Shown: piece by piece, positions 1-7,976 of the stretch
How positions within the stretch are numbered: position 1 is the stretch's first letter
Layout of the letters: the number at the start of each line of letters is the position of its first letter
DNA from: Hymenobacter actinosclerus
Lineage (GTDB): Bacteria > Bacteroidota > Bacteroidia > Cytophagales > Hymenobacteraceae
Direction of reading: 5' to 3'
NCBI RefSeq assembly: GCF_900111515.1
Contig: NZ_FOHS01000003.1
Location: 62,001-126,000, forward strand
DNA length: 64,000 bases
Notes under the pieces: generated by a model
What the model was told of the DNA's origin: nothing
The model's input: only the letters and a program-made list of their open reading frames with translations
Database searches by the model: none
Translations under genes and position numbers: made by a program

Positions 1-189
1 GGCATCGACGTGGTGTACCCCTCGCTGGCCACCGAGGCCGATTACTTCAAGGCCAGCTCGGGTGAGGCCGGCACGGCGGCCCCCGGCTCCTACACCTGGG
101 AGTGCCAGGTAAACGGCAAGAAAGTCGTGGGTGGCCGTTTCAGCTTCTCCGAAGTAGCCAACGACGTGAACCTGATAAGCAAACAATAG
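1..189 (+). CDS. C-terminal end of an unknown protein (5' truncated by window)
   Basis: Frame 1 is open from the first base to a TAG at 187-189, giving 62 residues that end in VNLISKQ. The residues are of mixed polarity with no membrane segment and no motif I recognise. A strong terminator follows 35 bases after the stop, which supports this as a real gene end. No function can be assigned from this fragment. Confidence 0.7.
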   Translation, partial: GIDVVYPSLATEADYFKASSGEAGTAAPGSYTWECQVNGKKVVGGRFSFSEVANDVNLISKQ

Positions 190-224
190 CCAGTGGTTTA
201 GTCCGCTGCATTTGTCAGGCAATG

Positions 225-255
225 AAAGCCCGGTGCCGCTGCACCGGGCTTTTTT
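225..255 (+). terminator. Rho-independent terminator
   Basis: A perfect 12-bp stem (AAAGCCCGGTGC at 225-236 with its complement at 241-252), a 4-base loop and a T6 run ending at 255. It closes the gene that ends at 189. Confidence 0.9.
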
Positions 256-354
256 GCGTGCAGGTGCCCCGGCCGCCTACTTTTACCGGGCAGCTTCGTA
301 CAGACAGGCACCACCCGTTAGTGGGTCGGCAGCACACCTCATACTTCGCTCATT

Positions 355-663
355 ATGCCTAAGAAATCCTTTTCCGAGCTCATCAACAGCCCCGGCATGC
401 CGGTGCTGGTCGATTTTTATGCCGACTGGTGCGGGCCCTGCAAAACCATGGCCCCCATTCTGGAGCAGGTGGCCAGCCAGCACCAGGGCAAGCTCAAAGT
501 CATCAAAATTGACGTTGATAAAAATCAGGCAGCGGCCCAGCAGTTCCGGGTCCAGAGTATTCCCACGCTCATCCTGTTTCACAAGGGCCAGCCGGTGTGG
601 CGGCAGGCCGGCGTGGTGCCCGCCGCCCAAATCAGCCAGGCCATCCAGGGAGCAATGAAGTAG
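355..663 (+). CDS. trxA: Thioredoxin
   Basis: This is a 102-residue cytoplasmic thioredoxin, the usual length for the family, acting as a protein disulfide reductase with thioredoxin reductase. The active site WCGPC lies at residues 25-29 (Cys26 and Cys29) after the typical VDFYADWCGPC strand. The conserved cis-proline is Pro70 in SIPTL. The ATG at 355 gives a full-length fold without a signal peptide. A TACTTCGC octamer at 342-349 may be the -7 promoter element. It is the only stand-alone thioredoxin in the window; the TlpA-like proteins at 44-48 kb are exported. Confidence 0.95.
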   Translation: MPKKSFSELINSPGMPVLVDFYADWCGPCKTMAPILEQVASQHQGKLKVIKIDVDKNQAAAQQFRVQSIPTLILFHKGQPVWRQAGVVPAAQISQAIQGAMK

Positions 664-728
664 CCCAGCCGCGCCGGTTACGGTTCGGATCCGTCGGGCT
701 GCGGGCAGTTGGTTGCAGGCTGTTTTAC

Positions 729-737
729 GGGGGGGGG
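729..737. repeat. G9 homopolymer tract upstream of a TonB receptor
   Basis: Nine consecutive G bases lie about 60 bases upstream of the presumed -7 element (799-806) of the receptor gene. Tracts of this kind can vary in length by slippage. They are also common sites of sequencing error. Confidence 0.6.
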
Positions 738-798
738 CGGCACTGCCGGAAAGCAGCGGCAACATTCGACCCGGCGCCGGGTTTGCAGAACGCGGACT

Positions 799-806
799 TA
801 CCTTTG
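799..806 (+). promoter_or_regulatory. Bacteroidota -7 element (TACCTTTG) of the TonB receptor
   Basis: TACCTTTG matches TAnnTTTG exactly and lies 24 bases before the ATG at 831. A second match, TAGGTTTG at 823-830, abuts the ATG and is too close to serve this start. No well-spaced -33 TTTG is visible. Confidence 0.5.
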
Positions 807-830
807 TGCGCTACTGCTCGGTTAGGTTTG

Positions 831-3173
831 ATGAATTTACGGTTCGCCTTCGGGCTCTTTCTGCTGGCCTGCCTGCTGCTGCCCGCGGCCGCCTTTGCTC
901 AGGTCCGGTACACGCTTGGTGGGCTGGTGAAAGCGGCCGGCACCGGCGAAACACTGCCCGGCGCCACCGTGGCCGTGCCCGCCCTGGGCCTGGGCGCTAC
1001 CGCCGACGAAACCGGGGCCTACCGCCTGGAGTTGCCCGCCGGCCGCTACCAGCTGGTGGTATCGTTTATCGGTTATCAGCCCCTGAGCCGCGACCTGAAC
1101 CTGACCCGCGACCAGCGCCAGAGCTTCCAGCTGCTGGCGGCCGGCAACGAGCTGGGCGAGGTAATTGTGCAGGGCAGCGGCACGCTGCAGCAGAAGCTGC
1201 AGACCACCCAGATGAGCGTGGAGCGCCTCACGGCCAAGGAGGCCAAACTGCTGCCCGCGCTGTTTGGCGAGGTGGATATTCTGAAAACGCTGCAGCTCAA
1301 GCCCGGCGTGCAGAACGGCGGCGAGGGCACCAGCGGCCTGTTTGTGCGCGGCGGCTCGGCCGACCAGAACCTGGTGCTGCTCGACGATGCGCTGGTGTAC
1401 AACCCCAGCCATTTATTCGGCCTGTTTTCGGTCTTCAACCCCGATGCCGTGCAGTCGGTGGATTTGTACAAGGGCGGGTTTCCGGCGCAGTACGGCGGCC
1501 GGCTCTCGTCGGTGGTCGATGTGAAGCTGCGGCCCGGCAACTCCGACAAGATTGGGGTAAGCGGCGGGCTGGGCCTGATTTCGTCGCGCCTGACGGTGGA
1601 AGGGCCGATTAAGAAGGGCAAGGGCGCGTTTCTGGTGGCCGGCCGTCGCACCTACTTCGACGTGTTTACGCGCCAGATCAACAACCTGAACAAAGACGAC
1701 CCCGACTTCAACCCCATTCCCGACTACTACTTCTACGATTTCAACGCCAAGGCCAACTACAAGCTGGGCGCCAAGGACGAGCTGTTTCTGAGCGGCTACC
1801 TGGGCAACGACGCGTTCAGTTTCGGCTCGGGGCAGGGTTTCAATTTCGATTTCAACTGGGGCAACCGGGTGGCGGCGCTGCGCTGGAGCCACCAGTTCAA
1901 TTCGCGGCTGTTTCTGAACACCACTGCCTCCTACACCGGCTACAAGTACGAAATCAGCAACAAGCTCGACCAGTTTTCCTTCAACCTGGCCTCCGACATC
2001 CAGGACCTGAACCTGCGCTCCGACCTCGACTACCGGCCCAATGAGCAGCACACTTTAAAGGTAGGCCTCACGGCCACGGCCCACCGCTTCGGCACCGGCC
2101 GGCTGCGGGCGGGCTCCGGCGACGGCCGCCTCAACCTGGGCTCCGACATCCGCTACTTGGGCCAGGAGGGCGCGGTGTACGTGTCGGACGTGTACAATCC
2201 GTCGGAGAAGTGGCAGTTTGAGGCCGGTTTGCGGGCCTCGGGGTTTCAGTCGGGTGGGCAGCGGTACGGCGGGCTGGAGCCGCGCGCGGCGGCCCGCTAC
2301 GCGGTGTCGCCCACCGTGTCGGTGAAGGGCAGCTACGCGCTCATGTACCAGTACGTGCATTTGGTCACCAATTCGGGCGCCTCGCTGCCGACTGATATCT
2401 GGTATCCTTCGCGCGGGTCGGTGCGGCCCCAGCGCAGCCAGCAGGTGGCCGGCGGCGTCAGCTGGCTGCTCGGCGACGGGCGCTACCTCATCACCAACGA
2501 GGTGTATTATAAGTGGGCCCAGCGCCAGATTGACTTCAAGGACGGCGCCCAGCTGTTCGTGAATCCCGACCTCGATTCGGAGTTCCTGTTCGGCAAGGGT
2601 TGGGCCTACGGCAACGAAATCTACCTCGAAAAAAAGCAGGGCCGCACCACCGGCTGGCTGGGCTACACCCTGGCCTGGACCAAGCGCCGCTTCCCGCCCC
2701 AGCGCGGCACCTCGGGCATCAACAACGGCAACACGTTCTACCCCAGCTACGACCGGCGCCACAACCTGACGGCCGTGGTTATCCACAATCTTTCGGAGCG
2801 GGTGAAGCTCTCGGGCTCGTTCGTGTTCAGCTCGGGCCAGGCCACTACCCTGCCGCTGGGCCGCTTCGGGTTCCAGGATGTGTACGGCTCCGAAGCCTCA
2901 GCCGTGCCCATCTACCCCCAGCGCAACACCTACCGGCTGGCCCCCTACAACCGCCTCGATCTGGGCGTGGTGTGGCAGATGAAGCCCACGCGCTGGTTCC
3001 CGGAGTCGGACCTGACGTTCAGCATGTACAACGCCTACAACCGCCGCAACCCGTATTTCGTGTATTTCGATCAGGTGAAGGACGAGCAGACCGAGCAGGT
3101 GACCAGCTTCCGGGCCCGGCAGGTGTCGTTGTTTCCGGTGATTCCGTCGGTGACCTACAACTTTAAATTCTAA
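831..3173 (+). CDS. TonB-dependent outer-membrane receptor with carboxypeptidase-regulatory-like domain
   Basis: A 780-residue outer-membrane receptor. The start at 831 gives a clean signal peptide (residues 1-23, cut after AFA). An upstream extension to 597 would read through non-signal sequence overlapping trxA. Residues about 27-110 form a carboxypeptidase-regulatory-like beta-sandwich (GETLPGATV...YQLVVSFIGY). The plug follows at about 140-240 (LKTLQLKPGVQ, FVRGGSADQNLVLLDD, GGFPAQYGGRLSSVVDV). The rest is a beta-barrel ending in YNFKF with a terminal Phe. It is six bases upstream of a DUF4249 lipoprotein, a pairing common in Cytophagales and thought to form a substrate-uptake unit. The substrate is unknown. 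Confidence 0.92.
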   Translation: MNLRFAFGLFLLACLLLPAAAFAQVRYTLGGLVKAAGTGETLPGATVAVPALGLGATADETGAYRLELPAGRYQLVVSFIGYQPLSRDLNLTRDQRQSFQLLAAGNELGEVIVQGSGTLQQKLQTTQMSVERLTAKEAKLLPALFGEVDILKTLQLKPGVQNGGEGTSGLFVRGGSADQNLVLLDDALVYNPSHLFGLFSVFNPDAVQSVDLYKGGFPAQYGGRLSSVVDVKLRPGNSDKIGVSGGLGLISSRLTVEGPIKKGKGAFLVAGRRTYFDVFTRQINNLNKDDPDFNPIPDYYFYDFNAKANYKLGAKDELFLSGYLGNDAFSFGSGQGFNFDFNWGNRVAALRWSHQFNSRLFLNTTASYTGYKYEISNKLDQFSFNLASDIQDLNLRSDLDYRPNEQHTLKVGLTATAHRFGTGRLRAGSGDGRLNLGSDIRYLGQEGAVYVSDVYNPSEKWQFEAGLRASGFQSGGQRYGGLEPRAAARYAVSPTVSVKGSYALMYQYVHLVTNSGASLPTDIWYPSRGSVRPQRSQQVAGGVSWLLGDGRYLITNEVYYKWAQRQIDFKDGAQLFVNPDLDSEFLFGKGWAYGNEIYLEKKQGRTTGWLGYTLAWTKRRFPPQRGTSGINNGNTFYPSYDRRHNLTAVVIHNLSERVKLSGSFVFSSGQATTLPLGRFGFQDVYGSEASAVPIYPQRNTYRLAPYNRLDLGVVWQMKPTRWFPESDLTFSMYNAYNRRNPYFVYFDQVKDEQTEQVTSFRARQVSLFPVIPSVTYNFKF

Positions 3174-3179
3174 GCGCCG

Positions 3180-4049
3180 ATGATGCCGATTTCGGGAATT
3201 TCGCGGGGGTTGATTCCGGTTCGGGCGCTGCGGGCCGGGGTGCTGGCGGGGCTGCTGGCGGGCGGCGCGGCGCTGGCGGGCTGCGGGCTGCAGAAGGATA
3301 TCGACGTGGTGCTGCCCGCCTATCCGGCCCAACTGGTGGTGGAGGCCTACCTCGAAAATGGCGACGTTCCGCGCATCACCGTCACCGAATCGGTGGACTA
3401 CCTGGCCGCGCCCACGCCCCAGGTCCCCACCGACGTAACGGCCACGCTCACACTGCCCGACGGCCGGCGCGAGGCACTCAAGTTCGCGCCCGGCGTAGAC
3501 AGGCGCACCGGCAAGGCCTACACCCACATCGGCCTGCGCAGCCTGACAGCCCGGCCGGGCCAGACGTTCGGCCTGGAGCTGGCCGACACCAGGGGCCGCC
3601 GCGTAACCGGCACGGCCACCGCGCCCGTGCTCGTGCCCATCGATACAGTCGAGTGGGTGTTCAACGACAAGCCCGAAGCCGACCGCCGGGCCTACGTGCT
3701 CATGCGCTTCCACGACCCCGCCACGCCGCTCGACTACTACCGCTTCCAGATTCATCGGCGCCGCGTGAACCAGGAGCCGGAAACTGACTACGTTATTGAG
3801 GACCGCCTCAACAACGGTACTGAGTATTCGCTGGGCACGGGCTACGATTTCAAGCGCGACGACACGCTCGTTGTCAGCCTCTACCACCTCGACCGGCCCT
3901 ACTACCAGTTTCTACAGTCGGTGCAGGATGCGCGCAATGCCAACGGCAACCCGTTTGGCCAGCCTTCAGCCATCAAAAGCACTATTGAGGGTGGCCTGGG
4001 CGTGTTCACGGTGCTCAGCTACCAGCGCCGCCAGGTTATCGTGCGCTGA
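3180..4049 (+). CDS. DUF4249 family lipoprotein
   Basis: A 289-residue lipoprotein starting six bases after the TonB receptor stop, so cotranscribed. The N-terminus has an Arg-rich stretch, a hydrophobic segment and a lipobox LAGC with Cys35. The body is beta-rich (IDVVLPAYPAQLVVEAYLENGD, RITVTESVDYL), which is the DUF4249 signature. The family usually sits downstream of a TonB receptor and is presumed to be its surface partner. ATG codons at 3180 and 3183 are both possible; a start nearer the hydrophobic segment would give a more typical lipoprotein signal. Confidence 0.88.
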   Translation: MMPISGISRGLIPVRALRAGVLAGLLAGGAALAGCGLQKDIDVVLPAYPAQLVVEAYLENGDVPRITVTESVDYLAAPTPQVPTDVTATLTLPDGRREALKFAPGVDRRTGKAYTHIGLRSLTARPGQTFGLELADTRGRRVTGTATAPVLVPIDTVEWVFNDKPEADRRAYVLMRFHDPATPLDYYRFQIHRRRVNQEPETDYVIEDRLNNGTEYSLGTGYDFKRDDTLVVSLYHLDRPYYQFLQSVQDARNANGNPFGQPSAIKSTIEGGLGVFTVLSYQRRQVIVR

Positions 4050-4126
4050 AGCAAGGGGTGAGGATGCAACCATTGCCCGGGCGGGGGCGCTCCTATCGGC
4101 AGTTCTCCTCCCAAACGGCTAAGCTT

Positions 4127-4564
4127 ATGAAGCGTTTTCTGCTCCCGGTCCTGGCCGCCCTGGCCCTCACGCTGGGCAGCTGCGAAAAAGAACCCATCGA
4201 CTGCGGTTGCACGCCGCCACCCCGCGAGCCGGTAACGGCCGCCTCCCTCACCCGAACCAGCACCTGGTACCTGAGCGAGTACACTGCCGCCAACCAAACC
4301 ACCAGGGCCGACGCCATCAAGGACCGGTTTGCCCTGCGCTTCGCCCCCGATGGCAGCTACCGCCGCATCCTGCTCAGCGACTACTCGGAAACGGCCGGCA
4401 CCTGGAAGTTCACCGACCCCGATAACCGCCAGCTCCATCTCATCGACCACAAAGGCGACCCGCAGAATTTCACGGTGGAAGCAGCCAACGCAGAAACCCT
4501 GTTTCTCTACCGCCCCGACAAAACGGGCATGGATGAAATGTATCTGTTTAAAACGGTGCGCTAA
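4127..4564 (+). CDS. Lipocalin-like lipoprotein
   Basis: A 145-residue lipoprotein. The start at 4127 gives a compact signal peptide ending in LGSC, with Cys19 as lipidation site; the longer frame from 4058 adds an implausible basic tail. The mature part has WYLSEY, LRFAPDGSYRRIL and GTWKFTDPDNRQL, resembling the lipocalin-like small lipoproteins of Bacteroidota. It follows the DUF4249 gene by 77 bases and ends at a strong terminator, so it may be the last gene of the receptor transcript. Its ligand is unknown. Confidence 0.82.
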   Translation: MKRFLLPVLAALALTLGSCEKEPIDCGCTPPPREPVTAASLTRTSTWYLSEYTAANQTTRADAIKDRFALRFAPDGSYRRILLSDYSETAGTWKFTDPDNRQLHLIDHKGDPQNFTVEAANAETLFLYRPDKTGMDEMYLFKTVR

Positions 4565-4635
4565 CATTGCCCCTGATGAAAAGCGGCTACATGGCCCGAG
4601 CTGACTTTCGTAAAAAGCCCAACTCAAATTAAGCG

Positions 4636-4676
4636 CCCCCCTGAGGCCGGTACCGGCTTCAGGGGGTTTGTGTTTT
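4636..4676 (+). terminator. Rho-independent terminator
   Basis: A GC-rich stem of about 15 bp with one mismatch (CCCCCTGA at 4636-4643, complement at 4659-4666) around a GGCCGGTACCGGC core, followed by a T-rich stretch. It ends the receptor operon. The gap 4565-4908 also holds the operator region listed next. Confidence 0.88.
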
Positions 4677-4773
4677 ATTAACTCGGCGCCCGATACTGCC
4701 CGGCCGCGCGGCTGGTCACTGATACCCGAAAGCTATTACCCCCTTATTGCTGTCCTTCCAGGGTTTTGAGGAA

Positions 4774-4826
4774 GAAAATATATTTTCCATGAAACTATGT
4801 ATGTACATTATATGTATATACATTTG
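4774..4826 (+). promoter_or_regulatory. Double-palindrome operator overlapping a -7 element
   Basis: Two tandem 12-bp palindromes of the form ATGTA-NN-TACAT lie at 4797-4808 (ATGTATGTACAT) and 4812-4823 (ATGTATATACAT), 15 bases apart start to start. A third, 14-bp palindrome (GAAAATATATTTTC) lies at 4774-4787. TACATTTG at 4819-4826 matches the -7 consensus and overlaps the second palindrome. This is the arrangement expected for repression of the dioxygenase gene starting at 4909. The region is strikingly AT-rich. No matching regulator gene is in the window. Confidence 0.65.
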
Positions 4827-4908
4827 TAAGCGTACCGTAGTTAAACGTATGCTCATAGCTACCCTACAAAGGTCGCTTCCTTTCACCTCACGCAACAACT
4901 CCTACTCT

Positions 4909-5847
4909 ATGGAACCCCGCATCTTAGGTCTGCACCACATCACGGCCATCACCAACAGCGCCCAGCGCAACCTCGATTTCTACACCAAAGTCCTGGGTTT
5001 GCGCATGGTCAAGAAAACCGTCAACTTCGACGACCCCAGCACCTACCACCTATACTACGGCGACGAGTCGGGCTCGGCGGGCACCATCCTCACCTTCTTC
5101 CCCTGGGAAGGCATGATGGCCGGCCGCCGCGGTACGGCCCAGGCCACCGAAATCGGCTACTCAGTGCCCGAGGGCAGCCTGGATTTCTGGATGAAGCGCT
5201 TCGACGCCCACGGCATTACCTACAACAAGCCCAGCGAGAAGTTCGGCGAAAAGTACCTGACCGTGCTCGACCCCGACGGCATGAAACTGGAGCTGGTGGT
5301 ATCCAAGACGCCCGACCCGCGCACGCCCTGGACCACCGACGAGGTAGACGCCAGCGTGGCCACCCGCGGCTTCCACCACGTGACGCTCACGCTGGCCAGC
5401 ATCAAGGGCACGGCCGATGTACTGACCGATATTTTCGGCTATAAGCTCATCGAGCAGCACGTGAACCGCTACCGCTACGCCACCGACACGGTGGAAGGCG
5501 CGGCCCTGGTGGAGCTGGTGGAAGTACCCAGCGAGAAACGCGGCCACGTAGCCGCCGGCTCGGTGCACCACGTGGCCTTCCGGGTGAAGGACGACGCGGC
5601 ACACGCGCACTTTCGCCAGAAAATCGCGGCCAAGGGCTTCAATGTTACGCAGCAGATTGACCGCGACTACTTCCACGCCATCTATTTCCGCGAGCCGGGC
5701 GGGGTGCTGTTCGAAGTAGCCACCGACAACCCCGGCTTCACCGTGGATGAGCCGCTGGCCCAGCTCGGCACCGGCCTGATGCTGCCCAAGCAGCACGAGC
5801 GCCTGCGCCCTCAGCTCGAAGCCACGCTGCCCAAGCTCGATTACTAA
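4909..5847 (+). CDS. MhqO/PcpA-like ring-cleaving dioxygenase (VOC family)
   Basis: A 312-residue protein of two vicinal-oxygen-chelate modules (about 5-125 and 145-275). The expected 2-His-1-Glu iron site is present: His10 (GLHHITAI), His220/221 (VHHVAFRV) and Glu269 (VLFEVATD), matching the positions known for hydroquinone dioxygenases of the PcpA/LinE type. It probably cleaves (hydro)quinones with Fe(II) and oxygen. The start at 4909 precedes MEPRILGLHHI; an upstream extension would cross the operator region and encode a Cys/Tyr-rich tail. The next gene is MhqD-like, as in the Bacillus quinone-stress operon. Confidence 0.88.
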   Translation: MEPRILGLHHITAITNSAQRNLDFYTKVLGLRMVKKTVNFDDPSTYHLYYGDESGSAGTILTFFPWEGMMAGRRGTAQATEIGYSVPEGSLDFWMKRFDAHGITYNKPSEKFGEKYLTVLDPDGMKLELVVSKTPDPRTPWTTDEVDASVATRGFHHVTLTLASIKGTADVLTDIFGYKLIEQHVNRYRYATDTVEGAALVELVEVPSEKRGHVAAGSVHHVAFRVKDDAAHAHFRQKIAAKGFNVTQQIDRDYFHAIYFREPGGVLFEVATDNPGFTVDEPLAQLGTGLMLPKQHERLRPQLEATLPKLDY

Positions 5848-5858
5848 CGGAAACGCTG

Positions 5859-5895
5859 GCCCGCCGTAGGGGCGGGATTTGCCCCTACGGCGGGC
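5859..5895. terminator. Hairpin, possible terminator
   Basis: A perfect 15-bp stem (GCCCGCCGTAGGGGC at 5859-5873 and its complement at 5881-5895) with a 7-base loop, 12 bases after the dioxygenase stop. There is no T-run, so termination is uncertain. A 12-base part of the arm recurs near 50020. Confidence 0.55.
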
Positions 5896-5960
5896 TGGTA
5901 GCTCCGTAAACTGTCCTAACAAAAGCTACTAGCCATCCGCTAAAAGCTAACAGCTAACAG

Positions 5961-6106
5961 AATTGACAAGGTAAATTGGTAGGCAGAACGTCATTCAGAG
6001 CGCAGCGAAGAATCTGGCGTGAACTCGTTCAACGGCTGTTCGAGCGAGATTCTTCGCTCCGCTCTGAATGACGTTCTATACACCAACTTAACCTGTCAGT
6101 TCAGCT
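5961..6106. repeat. Long inverted repeat, GTCATTCAGAGC type
   Basis: Core arms of 31 bases (5985-6015 and 6047-6077) differ at one base. An imperfect match of about 22 in 30 extends the pairing outward to 5961 and 6106. The loop contains CGTTCAACG (6027-6035). The repeat fills the gap between the mhqO-like and mhqD-like genes. The arm shares its core words with the repeat at 13697. Confidence 0.85.
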
Positions 6107-6119
6107 AACCACTGAATCC

Positions 6120-6776
6120 ATGAACTATCAACCTTTGCAGTATATCTATCAGCCCGCCACCGCCGCGCCTACCGGCACCACGGTGCTGCTGCTGCACGGC
6201 ACCGGCGGCGACGAGCGCGACTTGCTGCCGCTGGCCCGCAACTTCGGGCCCGGCGTGAACGTGCTGAGCGTGCGCGGCAACGTGTCGGAAGGCGGCATGC
6301 CGCGGTTTTTCCGCCGCCTGGGCATGGGCGTGTTCGATGAGGACGACGTGCGTTTCCGCACCCACGAGCTGGCTGCTTTTTTAAAGCAGGTCAGCGAGAA
6401 GGAAGGCTTTGAGGCCGACCAGGTGGTGGCCGTGGGCTACTCCAACGGGGCCAACATTGCCGGTAGCCTGCTGCTGCTCTACCCCGAGCTGCTGGCCGGC
6501 GCCCTGCTCTGGCGGCCCATGCAGCCGCTCACCCGCGAGGTGCCCGCAGTAACCACCACGCGCCGCGCGCCGGTATTCTTCAACCCCGGCAGCCACGACC
6601 CCATGGTGCAGCCGGCCGAATCCGACCGCTACGCGGCGCTGCTGGAAGGCGCCGGCTTCCAGCTCACCCGTCTCGACACGCCCGCCGGCCACAACCTCAC
6701 CCCTACTGACGTAGACGCGGGTACCAAGTGGTTCCAGCAGCACTTCGACCGGCCGGTGGCCGACCAAGCCCGCTAG
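6120..6776 (+). CDS. MhqD-like carboxylesterase/hydrolase
   Basis: A 218-residue alpha/beta hydrolase of the phospholipase/carboxylesterase type. The oxyanion loop is LLLHGTGGDERD; the nucleophile is Ser108 in GYSNG, with Asp160 (GSHDPM) and His191 (PAGHNL) completing the triad. In Bacillus the MhqD esterase is co-regulated with the MhqO dioxygenase for quinone detoxification, and here the two genes are again adjacent. A long inverted repeat lies between them, so cotranscription from 4819 is not certain. There is no signal peptide, so it should be cytoplasmic. Confidence 0.88.
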   Translation: MNYQPLQYIYQPATAAPTGTTVLLLHGTGGDERDLLPLARNFGPGVNVLSVRGNVSEGGMPRFFRRLGMGVFDEDDVRFRTHELAAFLKQVSEKEGFEADQVVAVGYSNGANIAGSLLLLYPELLAGALLWRPMQPLTREVPAVTTTRRAPVFFNPGSHDPMVQPAESDRYAALLEGAGFQLTRLDTPAGHNLTPTDVDAGTKWFQQHFDRPVADQAR

Positions 6777-6862
6777 GCCGGAGCGCCCACCCGCAAGCCG
6801 CCGCCGGGCAACCGTTGCGCCCCCGCGCGTTCGTCGCTTTGGCGCCGGGGGCGGCCTGACAA

Positions 6863-6900
6863 CCGGGGCCGGGAGGGCGACATCGTCTTCCCGGCCCCGG
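6863..6900. terminator. GC-rich hairpin after the esterase gene
   Basis: CCGGGGCCGGGA pairs with its near-perfect complement ending at 6900 across a short loop. It lacks a clear T-run. It separates the esterase from the cyclase gene. Confidence 0.5.
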
Positions 6901-6926
6901 TCGTGTTGCTATCCTTATCTGCTCGT

Positions 6927-7844
6927 ATGCCCCGCTTACTCGTTCTACCCGACAACCAGCAATTCGACAGCCGGCCCGGCGAAACCATTCTGGCGGCCGA
7001 CCTGCGCCACGGCGTTGCCCACGTGCATGCCTGCGGAGGGCAGGCCCGCTGCTCGACCTGCCGGGTGCAGGTGCTCGACGGCCTCGAACACCTGCCGCCG
7101 CGCAACGCCCCCGAGCAGGCCCTGGCCCAGCGCCTGCGCCTGCCCGACAACATCCGCCTGGCCTGCCAGACCAGCGCAACAGCGGGCCCGGTACGCTTCC
7201 GCCGCCCCGTTATCGATGAGCTGGACGTGCGCCTGACCCGGCAGGAGCTGGCGCACCCCGACCAGCAGCTGGGCGAGGAGAAGCGGCTGGCCGTGCTCTT
7301 CTCCGACATTGAGGACTACACTGTTTTTGCCGAAACCCTGCCCGCCTACGATATCATCCATGTGCTCAACCGCTATTTCGAGCTGATGAGCGGGGTAGTC
7401 CGCGACCACCAGGGCCGCGTCAGCGACTTTATCGGCGACGGGCTGATGGCCGTTTTTGGCATGGACGACGAAGCGACGGCCGCCGCCGATGCGGTGGCCG
7501 CCGGCCGCGCCATGTTGCTGGCCGTCGAGCACCTCAACCCCTACCTGCGCACAATGTACGGGTGTGGCTTCCGCGTCCGCATCGGCATTCACTACGGCGA
7601 CGTGGTGGTGGGCCACATCGGCGGCCCGGACACGCGCAAGCTGGCCACCATCGGCGACCCGGTGAACGTGGCGGCCCGCATCGAGGCCGCCAACAAGGAA
7701 CTGGGCACGTCGCTGCTGGTTTCGCAGGCCGTGGTTGATGCGCTGGGCGACTCGCTAACCGTGCGCCGGGGCTTTCTGGCGCCCTTAAAGGGCAAGAAAG
7801 GCATGCACCGCCTGTACGAGGTTGCACCCGCCGACAGTGCCTGA
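6927..7844 (+). CDS. Ferredoxin-adenylate/guanylate cyclase fusion
   Basis: A 305-residue protein. Residues 1-95 form a plant-type [2Fe-2S] ferredoxin domain with ligands Cys36, Cys42, Cys45 and Cys80. Residues about 115-290 form a class III cyclase domain. The metal aspartates are Asp127 (FSDIEDYT) and Asp171 (GDGLMAVFG), and the transition-state pair is Asn247/Arg251 (NVAAR). The usual substrate-specifying Lys four residues before the second Asp is Asp167, and the usual Asp/Thr seven before Asn247 is Ala240. Nucleotide specificity, or even activity, is therefore uncertain. The architecture suggests redox control of cyclic-nucleotide synthesis. The start at 6927 is preferred to 6903 because the fold begins at MPRLLVLPD. 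Confidence 0.88.
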   Translation: MPRLLVLPDNQQFDSRPGETILAADLRHGVAHVHACGGQARCSTCRVQVLDGLEHLPPRNAPEQALAQRLRLPDNIRLACQTSATAGPVRFRRPVIDELDVRLTRQELAHPDQQLGEEKRLAVLFSDIEDYTVFAETLPAYDIIHVLNRYFELMSGVVRDHQGRVSDFIGDGLMAVFGMDDEATAAADAVAAGRAMLLAVEHLNPYLRTMYGCGFRVRIGIHYGDVVVGHIGGPDTRKLATIGDPVNVAARIEAANKELGTSLLVSQAVVDALGDSLTVRRGFLAPLKGKKGMHRLYEVAPADSA

Positions 7845-7976
7845 CGGCCCTGAATGACGCGGGCTTTTGGGCCCGCGCAACGGGTCTGGCAGGCATCTTT
7901 TGTCAACGGCCCGCCTTGCCTATTGCCCGCCTCCCCACGGCTGTTTCTCAACCAATTCACTACTTTCCTTACCCCC

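Noticed and set aside
597-830. N-terminal extension of the TonB receptor
   Set aside because: It overlaps trxA in another frame and would place the signal peptide about 80 residues inside the protein. The ATG at 831 gives a normal signal peptide.
4747-4908. N-terminal extension of the dioxygenase
   Set aside because: It would translate the AT-rich operator and promoter region into a Cys/Ile/Tyr-rich tail that is absent from the family.
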